In this document: piece after piece, positions 19,795 to 32,368 of the stretch
Position numbering within the stretch: position 1 is the first letter of the stretch
Layout: each line of letters opens with the position of its first letter
NCBI GenBank assembly: GCA_949152475.1
Contig: OX424563.1
Span: 35,660,120 to 35,724,119, forward strand
DNA from: Terebella lapidaria
Taxonomy: Eukaryota > Annelida > Polychaeta > Terebellida > Terebellidae
Length of the DNA stretch: 64,000 nucleotides
Direction of reading: 5' to 3'
Made by a program: the position numbers and the translations under genes
Notes under the pieces: model-generated
What the model saw: only the letters and a program-made list of their open reading frames with translations
Databases searched by the model: none
What the model was told of the DNA's origin: nothing

Positions 19795-21398
19795 TATCGA
19801 TGTGTTACAGCAAACGAATTACGTTTTCTGTGCAGGCTCATACATATACACGCATCTCCCCCCAGTGACTCCTATCACGCCATGTATGCGGGTGACCAAA
19901 AAATTAGTAGGTCAGCCTGGGTGCTCCCGCAATCACATACAGTAATTAATATAAGTCATTAGCTAATCCTGCCGCACTGGCAGTCAATGACGTTAAATTA
20001 ATCACCCCAGCAGGATAAAGATTGTATACAAACTATCAGAAGCCCATCTACTTGTGGTTGACACAATTAATATCAAACCAAAAGCAGCGATAAAATAAAT
20101 TACCACCACTTTTCATACTTTTTTTCGTAGAGCACGGCTAACTGCCACTGATAGCATGAGCACAATCTCATACACCCTTCTTGCGAAAGCAGAAATTTCC
20201 TGATTTCTAACTCTCTATTGCACCAATCTTGCATACTTGTGGTTTAAATAATCCACTCAAATTATAACATGAGATGGATAAATAAATAAAACCACTTCTC
20301 AAAAGCGTATGCCCATGGTAACGCTAAAGACGATTGAGCGCCCTGTGGGCGTTCATGATGCGCCCACATGCTGGCGCCCAATCTAGAAAATCCCAAACAT
20401 GATGAAATCAATAGCCGGCGGTCGTCCGGAACTGCCCGCAAGCAGGAGTCCAGATCCAGACAATCACCATAGCTTGTCATGTTGACCTTATCCGATGATA
20501 TACATGTAATAGGGATTAAAAACCACAAAGTATGCTACGCATGTAGAATACAACACCCTTCTTAGAAGTAGGGCTCGGGTTCCTGTCATTCCGGCCGGAC
20601 TGCATTATGTAACATGCAATCCGGATGAGAATGAGCCTCCCCCACTGCTGCGACTGGTCCGCACATGCGGACTTAACAGCCGGTCCATTAAAAATAATGG
20701 TAAAATGGTTTCCTGCCATTTGAAACCTTACACTACTATAAATAGCCTTACAGTAGTGGCACACGGGTGTCAACACACCGAAGTGTGTCACATAAAAGTG
20801 TCCGGAGTGCCAGAGGAGTCACGCCGACGAACCATGGACATCAATCCTCACATCCAGACACTACCCCCGCATCCAGAGCCAGTTCCCCATAACCATCAAA
20901 AGGCGCATCCCCCATAGCGGACGTAAAATCCCAGCATCAGTCTGGCCATATGAGGCTGCTCCGGAACCATTGGGCATCCGGCAAATCCACAAAAGTGCTC
21001 CACCCAGCATAGGCGTTGGGTTAACTACACGGGACAGGAATGCAAATGATGCGGACAGGTCTGCCGCCTGTCCTTATCACTGGAAACTACAGAAGGGCAG
21101 ATGCACTATGGTGGCACTACAACGCAAAGATGTCCGGAAACCTCCCACCCAGATATCACCACAGAAGCAGTGACCACATCGTGAAGTCGTCCACATCCTC
21201 ACGGAGTAGCCTGAAATCCATCCTAGGTGTGATAGATGGATACCACATATGCATCCACATGAGCGCAATGTTATTCCAACCCATATCGTTACAGCACACA
21301 TGCTTTACAACGTGGTCGTTGCCCATCCACAGGTCCAGGAGGTTCAGGGCCAGGGGGTACCGGCGGATCACTGCAAACGGATTGAAACTGTCCGGGTT

Positions 21399-23467
21399 CT
21401 AATCCGACGAATCAGACGGGTCCGGAAAACCCATCATACAGCGTATACGCTCATCCGACATCCGTGGATGCTGTCTGGACACGTCCAAAAGAGGAACATC
21501 ATCCGGATCGGCATCTTGGATGTGCGGATCCACGACTAGTGGGCCCTCGTACTTCTTTAGGTTGTCGATATGGACCACCAGAACCCTGTCTGGATCGGAA
21601 TCCCGACGTATCAGGTAGTCCACCTCTGTCATCTGTTTCAGTATGGTGAACGGACCAATCCACGGCCTTGCAAACTTCTTGCCCTGTTTGGCCGGTAGAT
21701 AGTAGTAGCGCACCTTGTCAACCTCCGCAAAAGTTGGCCTACCCTTAGCATGGGCGTCATAGCCTCGCTTCTGTCGGATAGCGGACTTATCCAGGTACGC
21801 TCACGCAAAGTCGTGGGCGTTCGCCATGGTGTGGATGCAGTTGGATACATAATATCCATGGGCAGATTTAGTTCCCAGCCATACATCACGTGCAGTGTCA
21901 CCCCAGTAGAGGAGTGGACCAAAGACCTATACGCCATCAAGACATACAGGAGGTGGTCATCCCAGTCGTTTGCACTATCATTTACGAAGGCCGCCAGCAT
22001 GTTCAGGATAGATCGATTGAAACACTCGACCTGTCGATCAGACTGGAGCCTGTAAGGGGTTGTCTGCACCTTGGTACTCCCTAGCATCTGTACTAGGCCC
22101 CGGAACAGGTCGCTTTCAAATTGCGTGCCCTGATCCGAATGTACCTGCTTAGGTATGCCATGGTATACCATCCACATATTCACCAGCAACCGAGCTACCT
22201 AATTCGCAGTCTGGCGGTGCAGTGGGTAGGCATCGATGTACTTGGTGAAATAGTCTGAGATCACTAGGATGTACCGGAACCCATGCGGCGTGACCAGGTG
22301 AGTGTCCAGAATATTCAAGGCGATCTGGTTAAAAGGCAAGCTAGCCTTAACTGTGGTTAAGGTATGGCGGCCAGGAGCCGGAACTCCTTTCTGAGCCTGA
22401 CACCGAAGGCAAGCTGCGCACCACCTCTGCACGTCCAAGCCACTACCAGGCCAGTGAAAGTGCTGTTGTAGCTGATGGATAGCCCTCCGGATGCCTAAAT
22501 GGCCGGTCACCCGGAGGTCGTGCAGTTGATGGAGCACTTCTCTACGCAGTTCCGCCGGAAGCACCAACTGCCATGTGGGAGGCAGTGGGGTCGGTGGCTC
22601 TTAGCACCGATAAAGTAAGCCTTCCCGGAGAGCGAGGCGTTCCCACTGGGAGACGAGGGATAGTGTCTCCTCCTTGTAGGTCTTCTGCTCAACCTTGGAA
22701 GGTTTCTGTTCAGCCTCGAGGGCCTCTATTACCGGAGCCAGAGCGCTGTCAGCTGGTTGCTTAGCAGCCAGTTGCGCCGGAGAGTAACCACCTAGGTAGG
22801 TCAGTTCATCATCTGTCACGTCCGGCTGTGTACCAGCGGCCATCACCACAGGGTGTAATTGGCGCTCGTACTCAGACTCGCTCGAGGACACAGAGGGTAC
22901 CCATGAAGAGTACAACGCCGGACTTGAGGAAGACTCGCTGGAACTGTTCGAACGCGGAACCCCAGCGCCTGTAACGGCGGGTCCGCGTGTGGGCGTGGGC
23001 TCCTGTGGCTCGGGCTAAGGAGGCAGCAGCCTGCAGTCTTCCTGGAAGGTCCAGGTCCGAGTCTGATGAAGAACCCTCAGGAACGGTGTCATTGCTGCGC
23101 AGTCCAGATTCTTGCACTTATGACAACCTGACAGGCCGTCAGCGTTGTCGTGAAGCTTTCCGGCTCGGTGCTCAATTTTCAGTTCATACTCCTGGAGTTT
23201 GCCGAGCCTCCGGGTCTGCAACCGAAAATGCCGCCCCAACAAGTAATGCCGGAAGCGCCTTGTCATGATAACAACCACGAGGAGCTCATGGTGGGTCGTG
23301 CAGTAGTTCATTTGAGAGCGACTGAGAGTCACACTCGCATAAGCTACTACACGCTCCTGTCCATCCACGATCTCTGAGGGGACACCGCCGAGCCCAAAGT
23401 TGCTCGCGTCCGTGTCTAAGATAAACTCACAGTCTGGAAGAGGGTGCCAAAGCACAGGTGCTGCCAC
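21399..23467 (-). pseudogene. pol: Fossil Gypsy pol remnant (RNase H to integrase)
   Basis: Recognisable blocks, in order from right to left, are the RNase H start (DTDASNFGLGG), the tether and integrase zinc-binding region (GHLGIRRAIHQLQQHFHWPG), the integrase core (VHSDQGTQFES) and the C-terminal GPF region (RPWIGPFTILKQ). Each matches the young pol closely. It is a broken fossil. Confidence 0.85.
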
Positions 23468-23480
23468 TAGGGCGTTAAAT

Positions 23481-24380
23481 CAACGGAATATTGCATGTTT
23501 ATACGGATGGAATCAAATAGTAACATCCGACTTCGGTTCGCAAATAAATCAATTGCAATTTGCCTTTGAGGTCTACTTCCTAGCTCAATTGATCATTATG
23601 ATATTATGATCAGTTTGTGATTTCCCCACAAAATTTAGAATGTAGTGGTATTATCTTCGATGTGTCGTTTTCATGTAACAGTTTGTAGCCAAATTTCGCT
23701 ATTTCTTGAGGGTTTGTATTTAATAATACTGCAGTGCATTTTAGTTAAGGCTTGTAAATAGCAATGGTGGTGAGTTGTTTATGATGAGACAGGTACATGT
23801 ATACAAATGTAAAGGTTCCTAGAAATTTATCTCAGATGATACTTGATATCATGGTTTTCACTCCTGCATTTTTGTCAATTTCGTTAGAATATCGCATTCT
23901 GTCTTATTTTACTTTAAAATAGTCATTCAAAGACTTTGTATCAATCAGATCCCTTCAATAATGTCACCATCGTTCTTCTTGTCCTGAAAAACCCTCATAA
24001 GCATTTAATGGTTGTGGTTCTATGATATTTAGGGCCAAAGATATGATGTTTTGACTTCCCGCAGGCGGCCATTTTGAATTTGGCCAATATGGCCGCCATG
24101 GGGGCAATATCGTTTGTCTGCCGGCGGATTTAGAAATGTCGTGGCCATATCCACCTGTGATAAAAACCTCATAGAGTTGCTCATAAGTGAAGGATTTTTT
24201 TCTTTTACCAGCCCCTACTAATTATGCCATGTCCTGCCGGCAGGTAGCATTATTTTGTATGTGATTAATTCTAATCATCAATACCACATTTAAAAAAAAA
24301 ACATTTTCGCGTTATCGTCCACATTGAAGAGCGTTGCCACCCACATTGAAGCGCATTACCACCCACTTCTCATTGTATTA
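23481..24380. other. Unassigned AT-rich stretch
   Basis: No coding evidence. 24068-24102 has a palindromic GGCGGCCATTTTGAATTTGG...ATGGCCGCC block of a type often dispersed in invertebrate genomes. Confidence 0.4.
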
Positions 24381-24384
24381 AAGC

Positions 24385-24545
24385 TGAGACTCCATATGTG
24401 CGTGATGCGTGGTGCGTAGTGCGTGGTGCGTAGTGCGTAGTGCGTAGTGCGTAAAATATAGTCTGTATGTTTGACAGTGAACACGACTCCATATATGCGT
24501 AATGCGTAGCACGTGTGCGCAGTGCGTACTGCGTATTGCTTGCGT
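24385..24545. repeat. Degenerate GCGTAGT/GCGTGGT tandem repeat
   Basis: Roughly ten 7-bp units (TGCGTAG, TGCGTGG, TGCGTGA) follow GACTCCATATG. An inverted copy (CGCACTACGCACCACGCATC...CATATGGAGTC) lies at 30310-30421. Both lie beside a directly repeated GAA(A/G)(A/C)GCGTTACCACCCACTT-type block, so a dispersed element is likely. Confidence 0.8.
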
Positions 24546-25037
24546 GAAAAAAATGATTGCTCTGTGAGCAAAAATATTTTTCACGCAAGGGTATACGCAG
24601 GCGGGATTCCTCTTGATATGAGGTGTATTTTTAAAACACGGGGTGCAAACGATCTTTGTCTGTTGCAGAAATGTTTACTTCCAGGACTATATTATCGTAG
24701 AAACAGACCTCTACGCGATTTAGGTGATGAATCGTGCATGCCATTCCTCCACACTAAAGTCAAGTTCAATACAAAACTTCTTTTTTTTTTTGGCGAAACT
24801 CGTTTATAGGATGATATCGGATGAATTTAAAATTTCGTTTGTTCCCATTTGGCATAAAACCGTATTTTTTCACGAATATTTTATATTTCACATCAAACAT
24901 GAAATTAGTCTGAACAGAATTTCGTAGTTGGCATTTGCACAGTACTTTGTAACTTGGATGATATTTTATAATAATACACCTGTATGATTCTTCCAACTCA
25001 GAAACTTCCTCATAGTACATTTCTTAGCGGAATAAGC
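24546..25037. other. Unassigned stretch
   Basis: No feature recognised beyond short overlapping ORFs and a T-run near 24780. Confidence 0.35.
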
Positions 25038-26401
25038 CCGACTGCACATGTCGTACTTTAGCCGCACTTTAGGAAAAGTTCAACTCAAGTCACACTTTTT
25101 TATTGCACACCTCTCACTTCGTGTCAAAGTGACACTTTAGAAGCCCTTAAAGTTAGTGAAATATTAGTTACATGTAGGCATGAGGCTCCCTGAAGCCGCA
25201 CTTAGCGCAGTATGCCATGTATAATGTACATATTCTTGAAGTTATTTGTACAACTATAGCATTAGAGGTTCTCAAAGGTATAGATAAATGTATAACGATA
25301 TAGATAAAACCTCGAGTCAAATTAGTATTTCATATTTTAATTTTTTGTCCAATTTTACCATTTTTGTATCCTGATTACAAAATGGCAGGACACACTATGT
25401 AGATGTCGAAGACAGCATGAGGACTGCTCTCTTCAAGCACAGATCTCTGACAAATGAAGCAATGAATCTTGTGGGTTATTATAGTTTCTACACCAATGTA
25501 AAGCTACATCAATAGGCCTATTGAGATATTACGGTTCTCATGACAATTTTGCTTTGCCGATTCTCTAACCTGATTCCCTAATGATAATGAATATGCATGA
25601 TAGGCCCAATGGTTAATATACTTATGGAAAAAAACTACATTGACAAAAACTGCATTCTCGCGATATGCATGTTGCGTGGGTTGGGGGAGGGGGCAAATGC
25701 AATTAATATCGAGTTATATATTAACATATTTTGTACAGAATAATTGCGATGAAAACAATATATATCTTTGAAATAAGTTTTATTTATATTTCCGTATTTA
25801 ACGTGATGTTATTTCTTAAGATGCACCAATATACCAAGATGGGCGCCGGGTACATCAAATTAAAAGATATTGTACCCATAACATATTTTATAATTAAACA
25901 GTTATCATCATGATTATGATAGATAATTTCATATTCACTCGCTCGAGGTGATCGTAAGTTGACACAAATTCGTGATATCTGAAAAAAACCCGGATGATTA
26001 TATAATTCTATGAACATTGTGTGGAACCAGATAATATTATGAAAATGGCATATACGTTTTGAATTTACTTTAATCCGTGCCATTTTTCCCGTGTGATGCT
26101 CTCATCAATATTTCCTGCTCTGAGTAGCATGTTTATAGCTATGAAGTAAAGATAGCAGATTTCCTTGTTCATATATTGTATAAGTTGAAAATGTAAGTCC
26201 TTGTGACATATGTTCTGCAGTTCGCGAATGCTCAAGAGATTCCTCGTTAGATACACTCCACTACAGCCTAAACAAAGTGAAGATCTAAGTTGCACATGTG
26301 CAATCCAAACTATTCTCTGTGAAGTTCTACTTTGCGGTCACTTGGTCGAGTGTAACTTACGCATAAGTTATACTTTTCTAAAGTACGACATGTGCAGTCG
26401 G
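25038..26401. mobile_element. TIR element with 24-bp perfect ends
   Basis: The first 24 bases at 25038 (CCGACTGCACATGTCG then TACTTTAG) are exactly inverted at 26378-26401. The interior is AT-rich and has no transposase. I could not see a convincing target duplication. It is probably a non-autonomous DNA transposon. Confidence 0.65.
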
Positions 26402-27689
26402 ACCTGAAGATCATGAAATCCCCAAATTTGCTTGAATTCCTGTGATCCAATTCGTGTCCAACATTTACCATTGGGTTAGATTGCCAACTTCTTCAGTTTT
26501 CAAGATAGAAGTCAGAAATTTGGTGAAAAATATAATTTGGGGCCAAATGGAAACATGTAAAATTTCCAATTGATCTGACCAGCCTAACTAAAGCTATGGC
26601 TAAAAATCATACGAGATTTTGTTTTGAACTCGAGTATAGTTATGCATTGTTTAACATTATCGGAATCAAAATTGCTATATAGTCTATGTATCATTTCAGA
26701 AAGAAATAGAATAGAGAAAAACAGACAAGGCACAAATGTAGGGCCTACATATTACATGCAGTTGGGGGCACACCAATAAATTCGCCACGAAAATGCTTTA
26801 GTAAGTCGTCGAAAACTCCAACGAAACAAATCCATGCTATTTTTGGTCGCTTTAGGCCTAATGCTTAAAAACATGTTGTTTGTTGGATAAAGACAAAGGC
26901 ACCACATCGAATATCACAAGATTCATTTTAATATGTAAATACTAAGTAAAATGCACAGAAACAAGGTTAAGTCTACGTTCGCATAGGCGGATTCAAAGGG
27001 GGCGCACCCGGCGACCCCCCCCCCCCCCCCCCTGAAATCTGGCCCTTTCGTAAATCGGCGAGCTAGACAGAGGGGCCTCACGGCCCGACGCTGAATTGTA
27101 AACCTTCATAGGTGATGTGGTGCCCCCAGACCGGCCATGCTCATCTTGCAATGTCAATAATGTTATTTCTGTGTGAATATTTTCATCAAGTATCGTAACT
27201 GCTTTGGTGTAATGCGAGATGGACAAAGCTATGAACAAATGAGATGGACAAAGCTATCCCATATATAGAAGTATCTTCTAGTAATCTCAGAAATGATCAG
27301 AGAGATATCAATTTTCACAATTCTGTTGGGGAGGGGCGGGGGAGGGGGTTACACCTTTACGGCAGCCTCAAACCCCCACATCAGCCATGCTCGCCCCCCC
27401 CCCCCCCCCAAACAAAATCCTGGATCCGTTTCTGGTTCTGTATCGTTATGTGAAATATTCTTGCAAGTGATGCGTTTACTGCAGTTAATATGCTGTGCAA
27501 ACGGTTTATCTGGCTTACGTTTACATTTAATAATGACAAAAAAGTCGCAAAAAAAAAAACCATTCCTCGATGGACAGCTGTATCCCAGTGAATAAGTTCC
27601 TGCACATCAAATCGCCACTCTTGTGGAAAACAATGTGTGAGCAGCTAAATATATTCGTGGGCAATTTGTTAGGTTACGGGGCCTTTAGT
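26402..27689. other. Unassigned stretch with C-run dispersed repeats
   Basis: No gene. 26985-27045 (GGCGGATTC...GCACCCGGCG then about 20 C) and 27395-27430 (C-run then AATCCTGGATCC) belong to a dispersed sequence also present at 63300-63360 and 43130-43215. Confidence 0.5.
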
Positions 27690-28230
27690 CGGATAACTAT
27701 TTGACATGGCGTTGCGTCCGTCGTCGGTCCGTCCGGCACCCGTACACATTTTTATCTTTAGAGTTTACGGTCGAATCTTTCTCAAATTTTGCAAAAAAAA
27801 AAAAAATACTTGAAAATATTTCAAGGGAAGGCTTTTTTTTAGTTTATGATATTAGCATAGGGGAGACTGGGGTCAACTGTAACACGGGTCAATTGTAACA
27901 TATTATTTCTAAGTAATATTTTTCGAAATGGCGGCCTTTTTCGAGGTAAAACGCCTGATTTTTTAACCTGACGGTCGTTTTCTCAAAATCTGTTCAGTAA
28001 CCTTTATCTAATTGATGCATAAGACTCCTCATACGTACCCCTGTGATGTGTCTAAGTTTCTTTGCCCTTGAATCGCTCATAAAATACACAATTTTGCAAT
28101 ATAAACAAAGCCCGACTAATATTGTTAATCCAAAGACACACTGGCGTCATCAGAGTCAGACAGACAGTGTGTGAAATTTATTTGTTTCTACTGTACCAGC
28201 TATAAAAATGATTTAGAAATATTAGCAATT
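27690..28230. repeat. Dispersed repeat, copy 1
   Basis: Shares order and sequence with 37955-38870: GCGTCCGTCGTCG, GGTCGAATCTTTCT, TACCCCTGTGATG, AAACAAAGCCCGAC and CCAAAGACACACTGGCGTCA. The two copies are diverged and in the same orientation. No coding capacity. Confidence 0.75.
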
Positions 28231-28835
28231 CAAAAATATCATAGGCAACCATGCATTTCTTAATTACACATTAACACATTGGCTCTAGAGACATCATCTA
28301 GAGATCATTTAGATATGAATACATAATACCAGGGTTTTCTAAACATAAGCCCCGGCCATAATCACGGAAATATAAATAACTTCTATTTTTTCTTTCTTTA
28401 ATGTGCCCATGGAAAGTTGCTATACATGTATATTATTAACTCGACACGCATCCTTCTCGATGATTGGTCTATTTATACCACGTGTCAAACCCAAATACTG
28501 TACGTTGGATCCCGAAATGGTATATTCCATTCGTGTATCAAACAGCGCAACAGCCTCAGCCAATCAGCATGTATGTTCCTTTTTAAAAAGGTATATTGGA
28601 TCCGTGTCATGTATATGCGATACCTATATTGGACGGTGCTGCGATAGCAGCCAATCAGCTTGCTTGTTACAAATAAGGTCATTCTACCAGTTTCGGTTCA
28701 ATGCGCTCATCAGTTCATCGTCCGCGAGGCCTAAATTCTTTAAAAGCACTCATAAAATGCAACTAAATTAACTGACTTTTTGTTATATTATTAGTATCTA
28801 GCATAGATGCGATGTTGTTAATTAATAATATAGCA
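28231..28835. other. Unassigned stretch with scraps of a foldback family
   Basis: TATATTGGATCCG and CCTATATTGGACGGTGCTGC (28580-28650) look like decayed pieces of the ATTGGAC foldback family at 28836. Nothing else recognised. Confidence 0.4.
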
Positions 28836-28971
28836 AAGATTGGATGCTGGTCGTCCAATACAGAGTTTACGGGATTCAGAAGAGCTATATTGGACTCGGC
28901 TGCGCCTCGTCCAATATAGCTTTTCTGAATCCCGTAAAGTCTGTATTGGACTCCCCATCATCCAATATTTG
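28836..28971. mobile_element. ATTGGAC-type foldback MITE, copy 1
   Basis: Two inverted arms of about 55 bp (ATTGGATGCTGGTCGTCCAA... and GGACTCCCCATCATCCAAT) around a TCGGCTGCGCCTCG centre. Related to the copy at 31763. Confidence 0.75.
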
Positions 28972-29213
28972 TATAATATTAGCATGCGTTTTGAATACCG
29001 AATTCTTCAGGACTGTGTACTTATGTCCCAGCAGAAGTGAACACACAAAGGCATCGCGTATGGCATACCGATTTAATTGGCACATATAGATGTAGAATCT
29101 ACTTTGTAAATATATGCCACATTCAATATATTTATCATAGCAAAAGTTTATCATTTTAGCAACACAATATTCGCAACACATATTGTGGCATGAAGACAAA
29201 TCGATGTGTTATA
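28972..29213. other. Unassigned spacer
   Basis: AT-rich, no feature recognised. Confidence 0.4.
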
Positions 29214-29990
29214 CTGTTGTAACAAAATACATTCAACTGCCGCGCTAAAAACGTTCGTTAGGAACGGTCACGTGACCTTCAAAGTCCACTGGCGAAGACA
29301 CCGTTCGCGGAAGAGCCGTTCGCGGAAGCACGATTGCGGAAGCATCATCAGCGGAAGCATCAGTCGCGGAAGCACCGTTCGCGGAAGAGGAGCCTTTGCG
29401 GAAGAACCGTTCGCGGACGCAGTCTTCACCACGTGGAGAAGAGTGCGGAAGATACGTTCGCGGACGAAGATGCGCGCGCAGCCACCCTGGCTATATAAGG
29501 GAGAGCGGACGGCCGCTCTGAGAGCACTGCAACAGCGACATCGACCGTGGGGAGATCGTCACCGCCACAGCCAAGGGACTCGACGAACTCCGTGCGGACG
29601 ACTCCTTCTTCAGGGCCTTAGAGTCAACCGGGATTTAGACCGACTACCTGGAGAAACCATTCGACTAAACGGGACGGGAAACTTCAACGGGACGGGACAG
29701 AGAGAAGCCTCGGCGAAGAACTCTTTTTAGTTGTGCCCTCGTGCACTATTTATTTTTGAAATGTGATCATACAGTGCTCCATGTCAGAACTTCATATCTG
29801 TACGTCACGTGGGTGATCAGCCATACAATTGTAAGTTGATTTGAATCTATGTATATAAATCTTCAATTCATTTGCATCTGAGTTGCTTCTTGCCTAAGTG
29901 AAGCCGGTGAGCTACTGAGTGATGATACACCAGCGTTGGGGAACGCCAGATTAGTGACGGCTCTCGAATCACAACGAGCGGGAGTTACAA
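29214..29990 (+). mobile_element. Possible solo LTR
   Basis: A GC-rich block in AT-rich surroundings, starting TGTTGTAACA and ending GGGAGTTACA. These are short inverted TG...CA ends of LTR type. It has a TATA box (GGCTATATAAGGG at 29491), upstream CGTTCGCGGAAG repeats and a downstream U5-like tail. No second LTR or coding part is seen and no clear target duplication was found. An ORF through 29206-29730 is Arg-rich and matches nothing. It could instead be a promoter-like CpG-rich region. Confidence 0.4.
29280..29460. repeat. Degenerate CGTTCGCGGAAG 12-18-bp repeat
   Basis: At least nine copies of GCGGAAG, many as CGTTCGCGGAAG, upstream of the TATA box. Irregular spacing. They may be enhancer-like repeats of the LTR. 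Confidence 0.75.
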
Positions 29991-31200
29991 AAGTCTATAC
30001 GATCAGAGAAACCAGGTTTTTGGGGCCACATCGAAAACAAGTCATTACTAAACGTCACACTGTAATATGTGTAGGCCTATCATTTTCACAGACCGTGTAA
30101 TTCATTCTTTATGTTAAGCCTATATCCTAGGCTTATTATATGGATAATCATGGAACAGTATGATGGTAATAAAGAAATAAAACATAAAATCAAGGTTCAA
30201 CACATATACCAGTGCGATTGAATCACTAATTTATAAGGCATAAATATTGGCCTACATACTGTGGTCATATTAGAGAGACCCCTGTCCAAATCATGACGTC
30301 GACCCTTTACGCACCACGCAGCCATTTCTCACGCAGATATGGAGTTTGATTTCACGCAGTACGCACGGAGGGATTTCACGCACTACGCACTACGCACCAC
30401 GCATCACGCACATATGGAGTCCCACCTTTAGATACGCGTAACAATCCACATTGAAAAGCGTTACCACCCACTTTTCATTGCTTTAGATGTCCGCGTTACC
30501 ATACGCGTTACGGATATTTCCAGCTTACAGAAGACAGTAATTACATCTATCACAGTACGGAATTTACATGCTGCTTCTGCAACCTAAAACAGGTATACTT
30601 CATCACGGATGTCATACTCTATCCACATATAGTAGTAAGTCCAACAAACTCACGAAGCGAAGTGTGCGCTGCCTTTTAGTGTGGGTGGTAACGCGCGTTA
30701 CCAACCACAGTCTACCAACTGTGATACTACACCTTTCATGGATGGCTTTGTGTATCAACTGTGACATTCACATTGAATTGGTGTGTTACTCAAAGTGCAT
30801 CTCGACGTGATGACGCTGAAGTTAAAAAATACCATTTCATGAATATCTTATGAAGATTCCTTGATAACACTTAACACATAGCAACAGCCTAAAAGGGTGA
30901 TTGACAAATGTATGTATTGATCTGTTACTAAGTGTGGTAGGGATGGAATATATCGATTGCTGTGTGTTGTGTCATTGTGCGCCAGCTATATTGTTTGCAT
31001 GTTATCGTTGTAAATGCATAGTTTTTCTTGTTCAAAGAATGGAAACTTCAGTTAAAAATGTAGTCCAATTACCCGGCTCCAGTTCCAGAATATTGATGGG
31101 TGCACCATTACATTGAAGTAATAAAACACATTAGAGTGCTTCTAAAATGTCCATCTCCCAATGAGAATAAACAGCGAATACTGTAAATTGCCAAAGGTAC
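29991..31200. other. Unassigned stretch with an inverted GCGTAGT block
   Basis: 30310-30421 is the inverted counterpart of the 24385 repeat. GGTAACGCGCGTTACC at 30687-30702 is a perfect 16-bp palindrome. No gene. Confidence 0.5.
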
Positions 31201-31203
31201 CCA

Positions 31204-31550
31204 CCAGCCGAACGATCACATAAACTCGGCCAGACCCCCACCCCCCTCCGTGGAACAATCACATAAACTTGGGACATACCCCCCCCCCCCCTCCATGGAA
31301 CAATCACAAACTCGGCCAGAACAACCCCCCCCCCCCCTCCATGGAACAATCACATAAACTCGACCAGACCCCCCCCCCACCAGTGAACAATCACATAAAC
31401 TGGGCCAAACCAGTGGAACAATCTCATAAACTCGGCCAGACCCCCCCCCCCCCCCTTCTCCGCGGAACAATCACATAAACTTGGCCACAACCCCCCCCCC
31501 CCCCCTCACCCCCACCAGTGGAACAATCACATAAACTCGATCAGATCCCT
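31204..31550. repeat. C-rich ~40-bp minisatellite
   Basis: Seven or eight degenerate copies of GGAACAATCACATAAACTCG followed by GCCAGA and 7-20 C. The homopolymer lengths vary. Open frames across it on both strands come from the composition, not from genes. Confidence 0.9.
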
Positions 31551-31762
31551 CCCCCAGGCAAACTATTATATTATACATATTCATCTATTTACATATATAT
31601 ATATTATACTATTATATTATACATATTTATCTATATGTCGAGCAACAAAATAACAAAACGAAACATAAATTCAAGTCAATTGCTTGGTTGATTGACGGTC
31701 AGATAAGATGCAATTTATTTACAACAACAAAGCCACGTACACACGTGGGACCCACTATTATA

Positions 31763-31881
31763 CAAATATTGGATGTTGATGTTCAGAAATGTCATATTGA
31801 CCTCGGCTGACGCCTCGGCCAATATGACATTTCTTCATCCCCTAAACTGTATATTGGACGACTCTCAACATCCAACATTTG
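31763..31881. mobile_element. ATTGGAC-type foldback MITE, copy 2
   Basis: The arms CAAATATTGGATGTTGATG... and ...CAACATCCAACATTTG, with inner arms GAAATGTCATATTG/CAATATGACATTTC, enclose a CCTCGGCTGACGCCTCGG centre. Same family as 28836-28971. A decayed third copy is at 32000-32065. Confidence 0.75.
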
Positions 31882-32368
31882 CTATATTATTCACGGAGTC
31901 GAAACAAACAAAAGCCACGTTCTTTTTCATTGAGAGAAACCCAGAGTGCGGAAAACCCCACATGCAAAACGCGCTCTGATTGGCTGATAATCACATCATC
32001 GTCCAATATACATTTTTGTCGACCAATATAGACTTTCGCCGTCCAATATTGAGTATGTATGATTGTCGCGTGGTACAAATTGTCTAATCAAGAGTGTCCT
32101 TACAATGAGAATACCATCGAGTGATTAATAGTGCTTTTTATTGGACAGGAAGTGGCGTCAGAGACCAATATCACTTGGCAGAGTGGACGCGGCATGTGTT
32201 CTTGTCCAATCAACAAACAGAACTCGGTACACTAACATTCCAAAGTATAATATTATGTGGTAGTCTATTGGTGGCTGTTCGAACTAAATATCATCCAACC
32301 AGAATGAGCGAAGATTGTCGAAATGCTGTAGGTGTAGGGGAAACACCACCTCATTGTCTACAATGTCA

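Larger units (their letters stand above)
18026..23480 (-). mobile_element. Old, broken Ty3/Gypsy copy (3' part only)
   Basis: A relative of the young element at 46991-57737, in the same orientation. Parts are the 3' LTR (18026-18660), a PPT-like border, about 2.7 kb of non-coding 3' region, and a pol remnant (21399-23467) covering the RNase H to integrase regions. gag, protease, most of RT and the 5' LTR are absent. It has roughly ten breaks. Protein similarity to the young copy is high (about 80-85% in integrase by eye), so it is a related but older subfamily. A TA-flanked hairpin lies inside. Confidence 0.85.

Noticed and set aside
29206-29730. 174-codon Arg-rich ORF as a protein gene
   Set aside because: It starts in AT-rich sequence, runs through repetitive GCGGAAG units and a TATA box, and matches no family. 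It is better explained as an LTR-like block.
31131-31478. Gly- or Pro-rich ORFs on both strands
   Set aside because: They translate homopolymer C/G runs of a minisatellite.
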